DNA of 64,000 bases, from contig NZ_CP036274.1 of assembly GCF_007747655.1 (NCBI RefSeq), positions 868,001 to 932,000 on the forward strand, read 5' to 3'. The DNA is from Anatilimnocola aggregata (GTDB taxonomy: Bacteria; Planctomycetota; Planctomycetia; Pirellulales; Pirellulaceae). Of the stretch, positions 1 to 7,758 are shown piece by piece. The notes beneath the pieces were generated by a model that saw only the letters and a list, made by a program, of their open reading frames with translations, ran no database searches and had not been told where the DNA came from. The translations under genes and the position numbers were made by a program. Each line of letters opens with the position of its first letter. Within the stretch, counting starts at the first letter, position 1.

Positions 1-363
1 CTGCTGCGCTTCGGCTTCTCTGCCTATGCCGTGCGGCTGCTGCAGGACGTCTACTTCCTTGACTGGTCGATCGACGCCGGCACCGACCTGAAAGAGAAAC
101 AGGAAATCGGCAGCATCGAGAGCAAAAAGGCCGAGAGCAGCCTCTACTCGCCCGTGGCCGGCCGCTTGCTGGAGTTCAATCAGGAAATTCTCTCCGACCC
201 GTCGTCCATCAACGTCGACAAGTACGGCGCAGGCTGGATATTTGAGATGCAGCCCGTTCCCGGCCTGGCCAGCCCGTTGCTCACGGCTCAGCAATATCTC
301 GAACACCTCGCCGCCGTCTGGGAAGTCACCCAGCGGACCATCAAAGGCCAGATGAACGAATAG
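1..363 (+). CDS. gcvH: GcvH-type lipoyl carrier protein, 5' end outside window
   Basis: The reading frame is open from the first base, so the N terminus lies outside. What remains is a small biotinyl/lipoyl-fold protein of the glycine cleavage H type, whose lipoamide arm carries the aminomethyl group between the P, T and L proteins. Seen: the signature ESKKAES, in which the second lysine (codon 127-129) aligns with the lipoylated lysine, then SLYSPVAG and KYGAGW at family positions, and a C-terminal helix ending about a dozen residues later than usual. No other gcv gene is visible; a ferredoxin-like gene follows after 100 bases. A GcvH-like carrier for a different enzyme cannot be excluded. 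Confidence 0.85.
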   Translation: MLRFGFSAYAVRLLQDVYFLDWSIDAGTDLKEKQEIGSIESKKAESSLYSPVAGRLLEFNQEILSDPSSINVDKYGAGWIFEMQPVPGLASPLLTAQQYLEHLAAVWEVTQRTIKGQMNE

Positions 364-463
364 GCTGCATTTTTCCGCCGTTTGAGGCTAAACTGAGCGT
401 TGGTCCTTTGCCTGTCCTGGACCATCCCGATCCATTTGAATCCTCCCCAGCACGTACAAAATC

Positions 464-1639
464 ATGGCCAAGCGCATTGCCGTCGTTCTCTCGCAAGGTC
501 AGAGCCAACATCCAGCCAAGCGCCAGCTGGAAGAAGACATCGCTGCTGCCCTCCTCATGGAGCCCGGCATCGATCTGGTAATTGTCCCGCACCTATATGA
601 TCTCAAGCCCGATGGCACTGGCACTCTCGCGCTGTCGAACATCAAAGGCAACATGATCGTCCTGGCCTGGCTATTTGATCGGGCCACGCGCTGGACGCTC
701 GACCGCATGGGCATTCGGGGCAAAGAAGGAACTTCGCTGCTCAAATCGGCCGATGAAGAGACGGACGAAGATGAGGATGAAGCTGCCGAAGCTGAAGAAA
801 CCGCAGCAGCGTCGGAGAAGACGCGAGTCAACGACTCGCGCGACCTTCCCAATCGCAAGATCTACTGCCTCGATCTGCGCGTGCAGCCTAAGGCGGAAAC
901 GTTCGTCGAAGAAGTGAAACGGATTGCCCGCGAAGCGTCGATGCAATTGATCGGCCTCGGTGGTCTGGGCGGCGGAATCGGGAGCAAACCAACTGGTCCT
1001 TCAGCGTCTGGCCCTTCACCGGCCGCACTGGCTCGGTTTGCAGAGCCAACAAACTCTACGGCCCTGCCCATCATTTCGGCCCCCGATCTTTCGCCTGTGA
1101 ATACACCGTTCTCGTTCCTGACGGAAAGCAAGTCGGCCGATGCCAGTGGCGAAACACCTTCGCAAATCATTCGCATCGAAGAGACCGGCGATCGCCGTTG
1201 GTATCCCGTCATCGATTACAGCCGTTGCACGAACTGCATGGAGTGCATCGACTTCTGCCTGTTCGGCGTTTACGGCCTCGACCGCGCCGATACGATCCTC
1301 GTCGAGCAGCCCGACAATTGTCGCAAGGGCTGTCCGGCGTGCAGCCGCGTTTGTCCCGAGAACGCCATCATCTTCCCGCAGCACAAGACGCCATCGATCG
1401 CGGGCTCGCCCGAAGTGGCCGGCAGCATGAAGATCGATCTCTCGCGTCTTTTCGGCGCTCCCGAAACGGGCGAATCCGCCGAGCAAGCTGCCGTCCGCGA
1501 GCGCGACGAGCAACTGCAACTCGCCGGCCGCACTGCCGTCGGTGCCTCTGTCGGCCTGCCCAAGCGGCAAGCCAGCGCTCCGCAGCCCAAGGACGAACTC
1601 GATAGCTTGCTAGACTCGCTGGATGAGTTGGATATTTAG
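464..1639 (+). CDS. 2[4Fe-4S] ferredoxin-domain protein
   Basis: A 391-residue protein with a ferredoxin domain at about residues 247-310. Two cysteine clusters are visible: CTNCMECIDFC from residue 255 (CxxCxxCxxxC) and CRKGCPACSRVCP from residue 286 (CxxxCxxCxxxCP), enough for two [4Fe-4S] clusters and hence for electron transfer. The first ~95 residues form an uncharacterised globular domain starting MAKRIAVVLSQG. A very acidic stretch follows (about residues 100-120), and the C terminus is again acidic (ends DSLDELDI). It lies 100 bases after the lipoyl carrier in the same orientation, so the two may be co-transcribed. The partner enzyme is unknown. ATG start follows a pyrimidine-rich leader without a clear ribosome site. 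Confidence 0.8.
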   Translation: MAKRIAVVLSQGQSQHPAKRQLEEDIAAALLMEPGIDLVIVPHLYDLKPDGTGTLALSNIKGNMIVLAWLFDRATRWTLDRMGIRGKEGTSLLKSADEETDEDEDEAAEAEETAAASEKTRVNDSRDLPNRKIYCLDLRVQPKAETFVEEVKRIAREASMQLIGLGGLGGGIGSKPTGPSASGPSPAALARFAEPTNSTALPIISAPDLSPVNTPFSFLTESKSADASGETPSQIIRIEETGDRRWYPVIDYSRCTNCMECIDFCLFGVYGLDRADTILVEQPDNCRKGCPACSRVCPENAIIFPQHKTPSIAGSPEVAGSMKIDLSRLFGAPETGESAEQAAVRERDEQLQLAGRTAVGASVGLPKRQASAPQPKDELDSLLDSLDELDI

Positions 1640-1667
1640 CAGTCCTGTCTTCTTTACTCCTAGAGTA

Positions 1668-1690
1668 AGCCTAGTGCTGCGCACTAGGCT
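1668..1690. repeat. Perfect 10-bp hairpin after the ferredoxin gene
   Basis: AGCCTAGTGC, loop TGC, then its exact complement GCACTAGGCT, 28 bases after the ferredoxin stop. No T-run follows, so a plain intrinsic terminator is unlikely, although it could still protect or end the message. Immediately downstream comes ACACCTTTGGTGCTGG, an arrangement also seen after the larger hairpin at 21397-21444 (GCACCTTCGGTGC), which suggests a dispersed repeat family. Confidence 0.6.
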
Positions 1691-1973
1691 GGTAAAAATT
1701 ACACCTTTGGTGCTGGAAAGTAATCGCGCATTTTTCCTCGCTTGTCTTTGGGCATAAATAGAAATGGCGAATCGCTAACCCATCGGCTGACTCCGATCCC
1801 ACAAAGGCCAGCTTGGGGCGTATCTTGCCCCATAGAGCCCTTCGGGCTATGTTATTGCCTGCAGATCGCGTAGGCGCGCCTCTCCCCGCCTACTCGGTCT
1901 ATCGTTTGCTTGTCTAAGTAGTTCGTGCTCCTGCCTCACCCATCGCCCCCCTCTCGTGTCCTAGAAGTTGATC
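1691..1973. other. Non-coding leader region before glgC
   Basis: No credible reading frame. Two small hairpins are visible: GGGGC/GCCCC at 1815-1831 and CATAGAGCCC-TTC-GGGCTATG at 1831-1851 (one bulged base pair). These sit 120-160 bases before glgC and could be part of its leader or a degenerate dispersed repeat. No clear promoter boxes were found. Confidence 0.4.
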
Positions 1974-3266
1974 ATGCGCAATGTTATTTCGCTCGTGCTG
2001 GGCGGTGGTCGCGGCACTCGTTTGTATCCATTGACGAAGTTTCGCTCGAAGCCGGCCGTTCCGCTAGCCGGTAAGTACCGGCTGATTGATATCCCCCTGT
2101 CGAACTGCATCAACAGCGGGCTGAACCGCATGTATGTACTGACGCAGTTCATGTCGGTCAGTTTGCACCGTCACATTCGCCAGACGTATCGCTTCGACCA
2201 CTTCAGCGGCGGCTTCGTCGAATTGCTCGCTGCCCAGCAAACGACCAACGACGAGAAGAAGGACTGGTACCAAGGTACTGCCGACGCGGTGCGCAAGAAC
2301 CTGCGTTACTTGCAACAGCCGGGCATCGACTATGTGCTGATTCTGTCCGGCGATCAGTTGTATCGCATGGACTATCGCGAAATGATCAAGACGCATCAGG
2401 ATAGCAAGGCCGATGTGACCATTGCCGGCATTCCTGTCGATCGCGAAGCGGCAAAGGGCTTCGGCATCATGCGGATTAATGACGAGGGTCGCGTGCAGGG
2501 CTTCTTGGAGAAGCCGCAGACCTACAAAGAGATGGACATGGTCAAGATGGACCCGGCCTGGATCGATGCCCGCGGCATCCCCAGCAAGGGACGCGACCTG
2601 ATCGCCAGCATGGGCATCTATCTGTTCAATCGCGACATGCTCGTCGATGCACTCGAGAAAACCGATTACCCCGACTTCGGCAAAGAGATCTTCCCCGCTG
2701 TGGTCCGCTCCAAGCGAGTCATGCTCCACATGTTCGATGGCTACTGGGAAGACATCGGCACGATTAAGGCCTTCTACGAAGCCAACCTCAGTCTGGCCGG
2801 CACGCATCCTCCCTTCGATCTCTCTGCGGCTGTCGCGCCCATTTATTCGCGGCCGCGCTTTTTGCCCCCCACGATGTTTGATGGCGCCACCATCAAACGC
2901 AGCTTGATCGCTGACGGTTGCCAGATCGGTCAGGGCGCAGTGATCGAGAACAGCGTGATCGGACTGCGGACAATCATTGGCGAAGGCGTGACCATTCGCA
3001 ACACCGTCATCATGGGTGCCGACTCTTACGACACCGATGGCACTAAGCAGAAGCACGCGAATAACGGCACGCCCCAGACCGGCATTGGTGACCGCTCCTA
3101 CATCGAAGGCGCGATCATCGATAAGAACGTCCGCATCGGTAAAGGCGTGCGGATCGTCAACGAGCAGGGGGTCGAAAACCGCGGCGAAGACGAAGCTTGC
3201 ATCATTCGCGATGGCATTCCGTGCGTGGTCAAAGATGGTGTCATCCCCGACAACTTCCGGTTGTAA
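1974..3266 (+). CDS. glgC: Glucose-1-phosphate adenylyltransferase (ADP-glucose pyrophosphorylase)
   Basis: Makes ADP-glucose from glucose-1-phosphate and ATP, the committed step of bacterial glycogen synthesis; cytosolic. The 430-residue product has the nucleotidyltransferase signature GGGRGTRLYPLTKFRSKPAV near residue 10, then YRLIDIPLSNC, SGDQLYRMDY and FLEKP in the catalytic Rossmann-like domain, and a C-terminal left-handed beta-helix with hexapeptide-type repeats (e.g. IGQGAVIENSVI). Length is normal for the family. ATG at 1974 was preferred over a TTG two codons upstream because MRNVISLVLGGG is the usual N terminus. No other glycogen gene is adjacent. Confidence 0.95.
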   Translation: MRNVISLVLGGGRGTRLYPLTKFRSKPAVPLAGKYRLIDIPLSNCINSGLNRMYVLTQFMSVSLHRHIRQTYRFDHFSGGFVELLAAQQTTNDEKKDWYQGTADAVRKNLRYLQQPGIDYVLILSGDQLYRMDYREMIKTHQDSKADVTIAGIPVDREAAKGFGIMRINDEGRVQGFLEKPQTYKEMDMVKMDPAWIDARGIPSKGRDLIASMGIYLFNRDMLVDALEKTDYPDFGKEIFPAVVRSKRVMLHMFDGYWEDIGTIKAFYEANLSLAGTHPPFDLSAAVAPIYSRPRFLPPTMFDGATIKRSLIADGCQIGQGAVIENSVIGLRTIIGEGVTIRNTVIMGADSYDTDGTKQKHANNGTPQTGIGDRSYIEGAIIDKNVRIGKGVRIVNEQGVENRGEDEACIIRDGIPCVVKDGVIPDNFRL

Positions 3267-3831
3267 TCGTCCGGATTGAAAACGCCTACGAAGCCCGCAC
3301 AACTGGGAGCAGATGAATTAGGCTGCGTCCGAATTTCTCTCAGTGCGAAGCGGCCGCACGGACTGTCCATAGGCCAGCTTGACGCTTCGCGGTCGGCTCT
3401 GGCTTGTTCTCGCTCATGGCGAAGAAGGGGCCGCGTAACGTTTTTGATAAACGAGAGTCAGCGGTCAAATGTTCTTGGCAGCGGGGACAGCAGGCACCCT
3501 CAGCAGATTCATTCACGCCCCGGCAATGGGCATCGCAAGACCAACAGTAATAAACACTTCCGTCCAACATCAGCCAAACTCGCTAACGACACGAACTGGG
3601 TATAAGAAAGTTTTATCGGCAGGCCGTGCAATCGACATGAGTCGTAATATGCGAAAACCTAATCCACACAAACGGCATCTTCGTACTGCAATTCAAGTGC
3701 CGTGATCCGTGCCAGCCCGCTAGCAATTGAAAGCTTGCGCGCGGCCAACTAGCCTGAAACTCAGCGAAATTGCTGCTCCGTTGTTGTGGCAGACTTCGCG
3801 CGACCGCTTCGCAACGTTCCCAGGGAAATCC
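3267..3831. other. Intergenic region between glgC and the M48 gene
   Basis: 565 bases without a convincing gene on the + strand. The only frame with a protein-like signal is the minus-strand candidate at 3340-3570, listed separately. Bases 3571-3831 show nothing recognisable apart from the ribosome site just before 3832. Confidence 0.4.
3340..3570 (-). CDS. Possible small zinc-ribbon protein
   Basis: A 76-codon frame whose first ~35 residues carry a cysteine pattern typical of a zinc ribbon: CWSCDAHC near residue 9, then CCPRC near residue 28 followed by QEHL. The remaining half (MSENKPEPTAKRQ onwards) is low in structure-forming residues. There is no good ribosome-binding site before the ATG and no partner gene, so it may be a chance frame or a decayed gene. 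The metal-binding idea rests only on the cysteine spacing. Confidence 0.3.
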   Translation of the reverse strand: MLDGSVYYCWSCDAHCRGVNESAEGACCPRCQEHLTADSRLSKTLRGPFFAMSENKPEPTAKRQAGLWTVRAAASH

Positions 3832-5232
3832 ATGCAGCTGATCATTCTTGCTGCCTTGCTGGCCACCCTGGCACAGACTGAGTCAACCCCCGCACCCGTC
3901 ACGGGCACAGGGGTCTCGGCCATCTCCGACCAATGGCGACTGCTGTTGATCCTGCTGGCCACCCTCGCCGCACCGGTCGCTACGGCCTGCGATTGTTATT
4001 GGTTCATCTCGCGACTGACCAAAGCCAGCCCGCTCCAAACTGCCGATTGGCAGCAAGTCGGCCACCGCTATCAACGCTTGCAACTCGCTGGGCTCTGGCT
4101 CTGGCTGGCTGGTTCCCTGGCCGTCATTTACTTGTTGAATTGGCCAGCCATTGTTCGCCTCGCGTGGGGCTGGCAGGCCTGGCCACTCGTCGATGATCTA
4201 CTGGTCCTCGCGCCGGTCATCGGTTCGCTCCTGCTCGTTTGGACGACGTTCTTCTATGTCGAACGAACCGCCCAACGACTGCGCCACGCTCCGCTCCGCG
4301 CATCATCGCTACTGACTTACCTCGTCTGGCAATCCCGCCATTATCTGGCCATGGCCTTGGTCCCCGCGCTCCTCATCATTGCCGTCCATGATCTGGCAAC
4401 TACCTACTTCGTCACTTCCATGTGGGGTACATTCCTACCGCAGGAATCTGCCTGGCTCCTCGCAATTCCCCTGCTTTTAATCATTTCGCTGGGTCTTCCC
4501 CTCTTGCTGAGCAGACTCTGGGCCACCAGCGACTTGCCCGTTGGTGAACTACGCACCAATCTGGAATCGATCAGCCACGAACTGAAGACGCCGCTGACGC
4601 GGCTCCTCGTCTGGCACACGCAAGGACGAATGGCCAATGCCGCCGTCGCTGGCCTCTCGCGCTACTGTCGCTATTTGTTCCTGACCGATGCCTTGCTCGT
4701 CCAGCTGACGCCTGACGAAATCGCCGCCGTCTGTCGCCACGAACTGGGGCATCTCCAGCGTAAGCATTTGCTACAGCGGTTGCTTCTCCTCGTTATTCCT
4801 GCCCTCGCTTGGTTCGCTATCCAATCTTTCTTCGCAATCGACGTCGATCTTCTCTCGACGTACTCTCCCTATTCCCTAGCAGTCTCAGCTGGCTACTTGG
4901 CCTATGCGGCAATCGTCATTGGTCTTGTCTCGAAATGGCTCGAATACGACGCCGATTTGTCCGCCGTGTACGATTCGCAAGGAAATCTAAATGCCGACAG
5001 CGCTCGCGACCTGATCCACGCCCTCGTCGTCCTCCAAGGACCGCACCGCGATAGCCGCTTCACGCACTGGCTTCATCCGCCGACTGCTGATCGCGTCGCT
5101 TGGATCCGACGAGTTCTCATGCAACCTGCGCTCGGCTTCGCCTATCGCCGCCGACTCGACCAATTGGCTCGCGGCATCTATGCCCTGGTCGTTGGCCTGG
5201 TGCTGCTTGCCGTACTCGCGATCGCCGCGTAG
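3832..5232 (+). CDS. M48-family membrane metalloprotease
   Basis: A 466-residue membrane protein with the zinc-protease motif HELGH in CRHELGHLQRKH (near residue 303), preceded by GRMANAAVAGL, the usual approach to the active site in M48 (Ste24/HtpX-like) enzymes; the third zinc ligand is probably the Glu in KWLEYDADLS (near residue 366). The N-terminal half holds several hydrophobic segments (about residues 1-15, 35-55, 85-105, 120-140, 165-190), two more frame the later part, so the catalytic site should face the cytosol next to the membrane. ATG at 3832 has AGGGA upstream; an earlier start in the same frame lacks a signal. It may process or degrade membrane proteins; the substrate is unknown. 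Confidence 0.85.
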   Translation: MQLIILAALLATLAQTESTPAPVTGTGVSAISDQWRLLLILLATLAAPVATACDCYWFISRLTKASPLQTADWQQVGHRYQRLQLAGLWLWLAGSLAVIYLLNWPAIVRLAWGWQAWPLVDDLLVLAPVIGSLLLVWTTFFYVERTAQRLRHAPLRASSLLTYLVWQSRHYLAMALVPALLIIAVHDLATTYFVTSMWGTFLPQESAWLLAIPLLLIISLGLPLLLSRLWATSDLPVGELRTNLESISHELKTPLTRLLVWHTQGRMANAAVAGLSRYCRYLFLTDALLVQLTPDEIAAVCRHELGHLQRKHLLQRLLLLVIPALAWFAIQSFFAIDVDLLSTYSPYSLAVSAGYLAYAAIVIGLVSKWLEYDADLSAVYDSQGNLNADSARDLIHALVVLQGPHRDSRFTHWLHPPTADRVAWIRRVLMQPALGFAYRRRLDQLARGIYALVVGLVLLAVLAIAA

Positions 5233-5306
5233 CTGCTAAAGTGCGGGCATGCACGCAATTCCTGCCTCGGCACCAACGAACTCTCGCTGCAGCACAGTTT
5301 TGAGGA

Positions 5307-5603
5307 TCAGCTGCTCTTGCGCGACTGCCAGTATGCGACGAGTTCTTGCGCGCAGTTCCGACTATGTCGCTTGTCGAAGTGACTCATTCCCATTTGGTCT
5401 GTGACAACCCATCGCATGTATTCCACGATCTCCTCCACGCTGGCTCCACGGTCAAGGAGGCGAACTACATCCACCGAATAGCTATCGTATTCGTCCTGGT
5501 TTTTCTCGCTGATGACGCCGATAGGATCCCAGCGGCGCAGAACTTCCATCACCTTCAGGTGCGGTTGATTCTGCGGCATGCTCAGGTAGTCAGACGGTTC
5601 CAT
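5307..5603 (-). CDS. Small conserved hypothetical protein
   Basis: A 98-residue soluble, mostly helical protein with the phrases LRRWDPIGVI and DEYDSYSVDVVRLL followed by GASVEEIVEYM. This resembles small DUF1871-like proteins of unknown function, where a WDPIG and DEYD pair is typical; the match is by eye. The ATG at 5603 was chosen because it lies 20 bases after the acetyltransferase stop, whereas the longer frame would overlap that gene. It is probably the last gene of a three-gene run (SGNH hydrolase, GNAT, this one). Confidence 0.65.
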   Translation of the reverse strand: MEPSDYLSMPQNQPHLKVMEVLRRWDPIGVISEKNQDEYDSYSVDVVRLLDRGASVEEIVEYMRWVVTDQMGMSHFDKRHSRNCAQELVAYWQSRKSS

Positions 5604-5623
5604 GAGCAATCTCGGACCAGCAT

Positions 5624-6223
5624 TCAACGACCTGCATCCGTCGCGTCGCGCAACTGTTTGCTCCAAATTAATTGCACTTCGTTCGGCAGGAGGGGATACG
5701 CAAACCGGTCAACGCACCTCAACTCGAATCCCGCCGCGGCGTAGAAGCGGCACGCAGGAACATTGTTATTCTGGGTCTCGACGGATAAACGCTGCTTTCC
5801 CGCCGAGCGTGCGCGGCGCTCTGCAAAAGCCAGAAGTTGCCTTCCCACACCACGGCGCTGGTAATCTGGCCGGACACGAATATCCCAAAGCACCGCCTCG
5901 GCATTATCCCTGAGCCGGCCGTACACTTGAGTCGTATCGATGATGATGGCCACGCTGCCAACATGGGCTTCATCAGAGAATGCAGCACAGAGGCACCACT
6001 TTGTCAGATCCCATTGCTTCGCCCAACCGTCGGGGGACTGCCCAGGCAGCGAATCATAGTCTTTTTTATAAGGTGCATCGACGTCGCGACGGATGAGCCG
6101 TATGCCTCCCAGTCCATCAGCGAACAATTCGACCGCCAGATGCTCATTGACCTCGAATGCAATCGGAATCGAACCGTATTGCGCGATGAAGTTCGGCAGT
6201 TGCTCACGAAGTTGAAGATTCAA
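5624..6223 (-). CDS. GNAT-family N-acetyltransferase
   Basis: A 199-residue acetyl-CoA-dependent acetyltransferase. The acetyl-CoA pyrophosphate-binding loop is visible as VRPDYQRRGVGRQLL (about residues 117-131), followed by the family's C-terminal part VETQNNNVPACRFYAAAGFE. The layout and the acidic DIRV strand recall streptothricin-type acetyltransferases, but the substrate (antibiotic amine, peptide or protein N terminus) cannot be named. The start is a TTG 28 bases after the SGNH stop, with GAGAG upstream; no ATG is available near the N terminus. Likely co-transcribed with the flanking genes. Confidence 0.8.
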   Translation of the reverse strand: MNLQLREQLPNFIAQYGSIPIAFEVNEHLAVELFADGLGGIRLIRRDVDAPYKKDYDSLPGQSPDGWAKQWDLTKWCLCAAFSDEAHVGSVAIIIDTTQVYGRLRDNAEAVLWDIRVRPDYQRRGVGRQLLAFAERRARSAGKQRLSVETQNNNVPACRFYAAAGFELRCVDRFAYPLLPNEVQLIWSKQLRDATDAGR

Positions 6224-6251
6224 GATGCGCAGTCTCTCACGTGCCAGATAT

Positions 6252-7382
6252 CTACTTCTTCACCAGCGGGGCGAGGACTTTGGAAAACTCGTCCGCCATG
6301 CGCAGGAAGCCGAGGTCGGTGGGATGCGAGCCATCGACCGTATCTTCGCCATCGGCACCCAGTTGGTTTTCGCCGGGCAAATAGAACAGCAGTTTGTCGT
6401 GCGGCTGTAACTCGGCAAAAATCTTCTTGAGTGCAGCTCGGCTCGTCGAGTTCCGTTCGGCGCGGTCGCGTTTGAGAAATGCATCGCCGTAAGTTCGATC
6501 TTCGGCCAGGACAATGGGCGTATTCGGGTGAGCCTGGCGGAGCGTAGCAACCAGCGGTGCCGTGTTGGCGGTAACTTCGGCAGCCGTCATGTTCGGCAGG
6601 CAGTCGATGACATAGACAACCGCTTCGATATCGACGATGCAGGCGGTTACTTCCGCTTCCATCTTGCCGTTGCCCGAGAAGCCCAGATTGATCACCGGGC
6701 GATCGAGGCGACGCCCAAGGATCGCGGTGTGCACCATGCCAGGGCGTGACGCGCAGCCTCCCTGTGTGATGCTGGTGCCGTAAAACACAATCGGCAAGCG
6801 AACCGACTCTTCGCGCACGAGGCGTTCGATCTTACTTCCTTCAGCAACGCCAATCTCGACTTGTGATACGCCGTTGTACAGCGGCAGGTACAAGCAATAG
6901 TCGCGCGGAGTCTTCGATAGTCCGTCGACAAGCAACGCCGTGTGCTTCGTTCCTTCCTTGGGCTGACCGACGCTCAACCAGCGCCACGTACCTTTATCGT
7001 CGCGCACATAGAGGTCGACCCCGCTCACGCCGGTCGCCGGCATGTGCGGCATGCCGAGCTTGGCCGACGTATTCGTCCATTGGCAGCGGATGGTGGGCGA
7101 ATCGGTGCGAAAGCGAACGCACAGGCCCGCTGAATTCTGACTCAAGCTCCAGACCGGTGGGCGGACTTTTCCTTCCGCGCGTGCCGGGAGTCGATCGTAC
7201 GGAGCTTTGGTATCGGTAAAGCCTTGCCCTTCCAGGCCAATCACGCGGGCATCGTACCAATCGAGTTTGGCCGCTTCATCACGCCGTACTCTCGATCCAT
7301 CGACAGCCCCGGTTAGATCAGCAGCAAGCAGCGCCGCCGGGCTAAGAGTAAGAAACGCAACAACTGCGACGCGGCAAAGCAT
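6252..7382 (-). CDS. Secreted SGNH/GDSL hydrolase
   Basis: A 376-residue exported esterase-like protein. The N terminus MLCRVAVVAFLTLSPAALLA is a signal peptide. An N-terminal beta domain (to about residue 170) precedes the SGNH catalytic domain, where block I is FYGTSITQGG (nucleophile Ser), INLGFSGNGK supplies the block II Gly, VIDCLPNMTA stands at the block III Asn, and DGSHPTDLG gives the Asp-x-x-His of block V. Family members deacetylate polysaccharides or cleave other esters; the substrate is unknown. The frame extends further upstream, but ATG at 7382 places the signal peptide at the N terminus. Confidence 0.85.
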   Translation of the reverse strand: MLCRVAVVAFLTLSPAALLAADLTGAVDGSRVRRDEAAKLDWYDARVIGLEGQGFTDTKAPYDRLPARAEGKVRPPVWSLSQNSAGLCVRFRTDSPTIRCQWTNTSAKLGMPHMPATGVSGVDLYVRDDKGTWRWLSVGQPKEGTKHTALLVDGLSKTPRDYCLYLPLYNGVSQVEIGVAEGSKIERLVREESVRLPIVFYGTSITQGGCASRPGMVHTAILGRRLDRPVINLGFSGNGKMEAEVTACIVDIEAVVYVIDCLPNMTAAEVTANTAPLVATLRQAHPNTPIVLAEDRTYGDAFLKRDRAERNSTSRAALKKIFAELQPHDKLLFYLPGENQLGADGEDTVDGSHPTDLGFLRMADEFSKVLAPLVKK

Positions 7383-7517
7383 GGGACGTTCCGGGGCAAG
7401 TTTGAAGTTCAGAATTGAAGAGGCATGAATAATCTGAGCGATTCGCGGGCAATAAGCAACAATCTCCGGGCGCTGATTTTTCTGACCTCTGACACCCAAC
7501 TCCGCCAAGAAATGATT

Positions 7518-7550
7518 AGAGCCGCCCTGACATCGCGTCGCGGCGGCTCT
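7518..7550. terminator. Strong GC hairpin between H1-like gene and SGNH gene
   Basis: AGAGCCGCC and GGCGGCTCT form a perfect 9-bp stem around a 15-base loop; the + strand continues TTCTCGTTGTT. It lies 107 bases after the H1-like stop on the minus strand and 136 bases before the SGNH start, so it could end the short H1-like message. The T-rich tail is imperfect in either direction. Confidence 0.4.
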
Positions 7551-7656
7551 TTCTCGTTGTTATCGGTTGCGTGCAGCCGGCATCTGAGGGCAAGGCATCA
7601 TGCCCGCTGATTCAGGCGGCTACAACAGCTTAGGGGCTGCGGTCACCAAAAAGCAC

Positions 7657-7758
7657 TTAGGCCTTCTTGGTTGCAGGTGCCTTCTTCGAAGCCTTCTTGG
7701 TTGCCTTCTTAGCAGCCTTCTTCGGGGCAGCCTTCTTAGCAGCTTTCTTCTTGGCCAC
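7657..7758 (-). CDS. 33-residue Lys/Ala-rich histone H1-like peptide
   Basis: A short basic peptide made almost wholly of Lys, Ala and a few Pro/Thr: it begins MAKKKAAKKAAPKK and ends ATKKA. Such H1-tail-like proteins bind DNA through charge and are common in planctomycetes. The start is the GTG at 7758 because GGGAGG stands 8 bases upstream; the long open frame that reaches back to 8001 is not protein-like before this point, and an ATG in the same place is out of frame. At this length it would be one of the shortest members, so a nucleoid role is inference. It reads out of the GCGC-rich region. Confidence 0.65.
   Translation of the reverse strand: MAKKKAAKKAAPKKAAKKATKKASKKAPATKKA

Noticed and set aside
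2064-3302. 412-codon minus-strand frame
   Set aside because: Antisense shadow of glgC, which has full family motifs on the + strand.
4560-4610. SHELKTPLTRL resembling the phospho-acceptor box of a histidine kinase
   Set aside because: It lies inside the M48 protease just before GRMANAAVAGL and HELGH, and no kinase ATP-binding domain follows. Chance resemblance.
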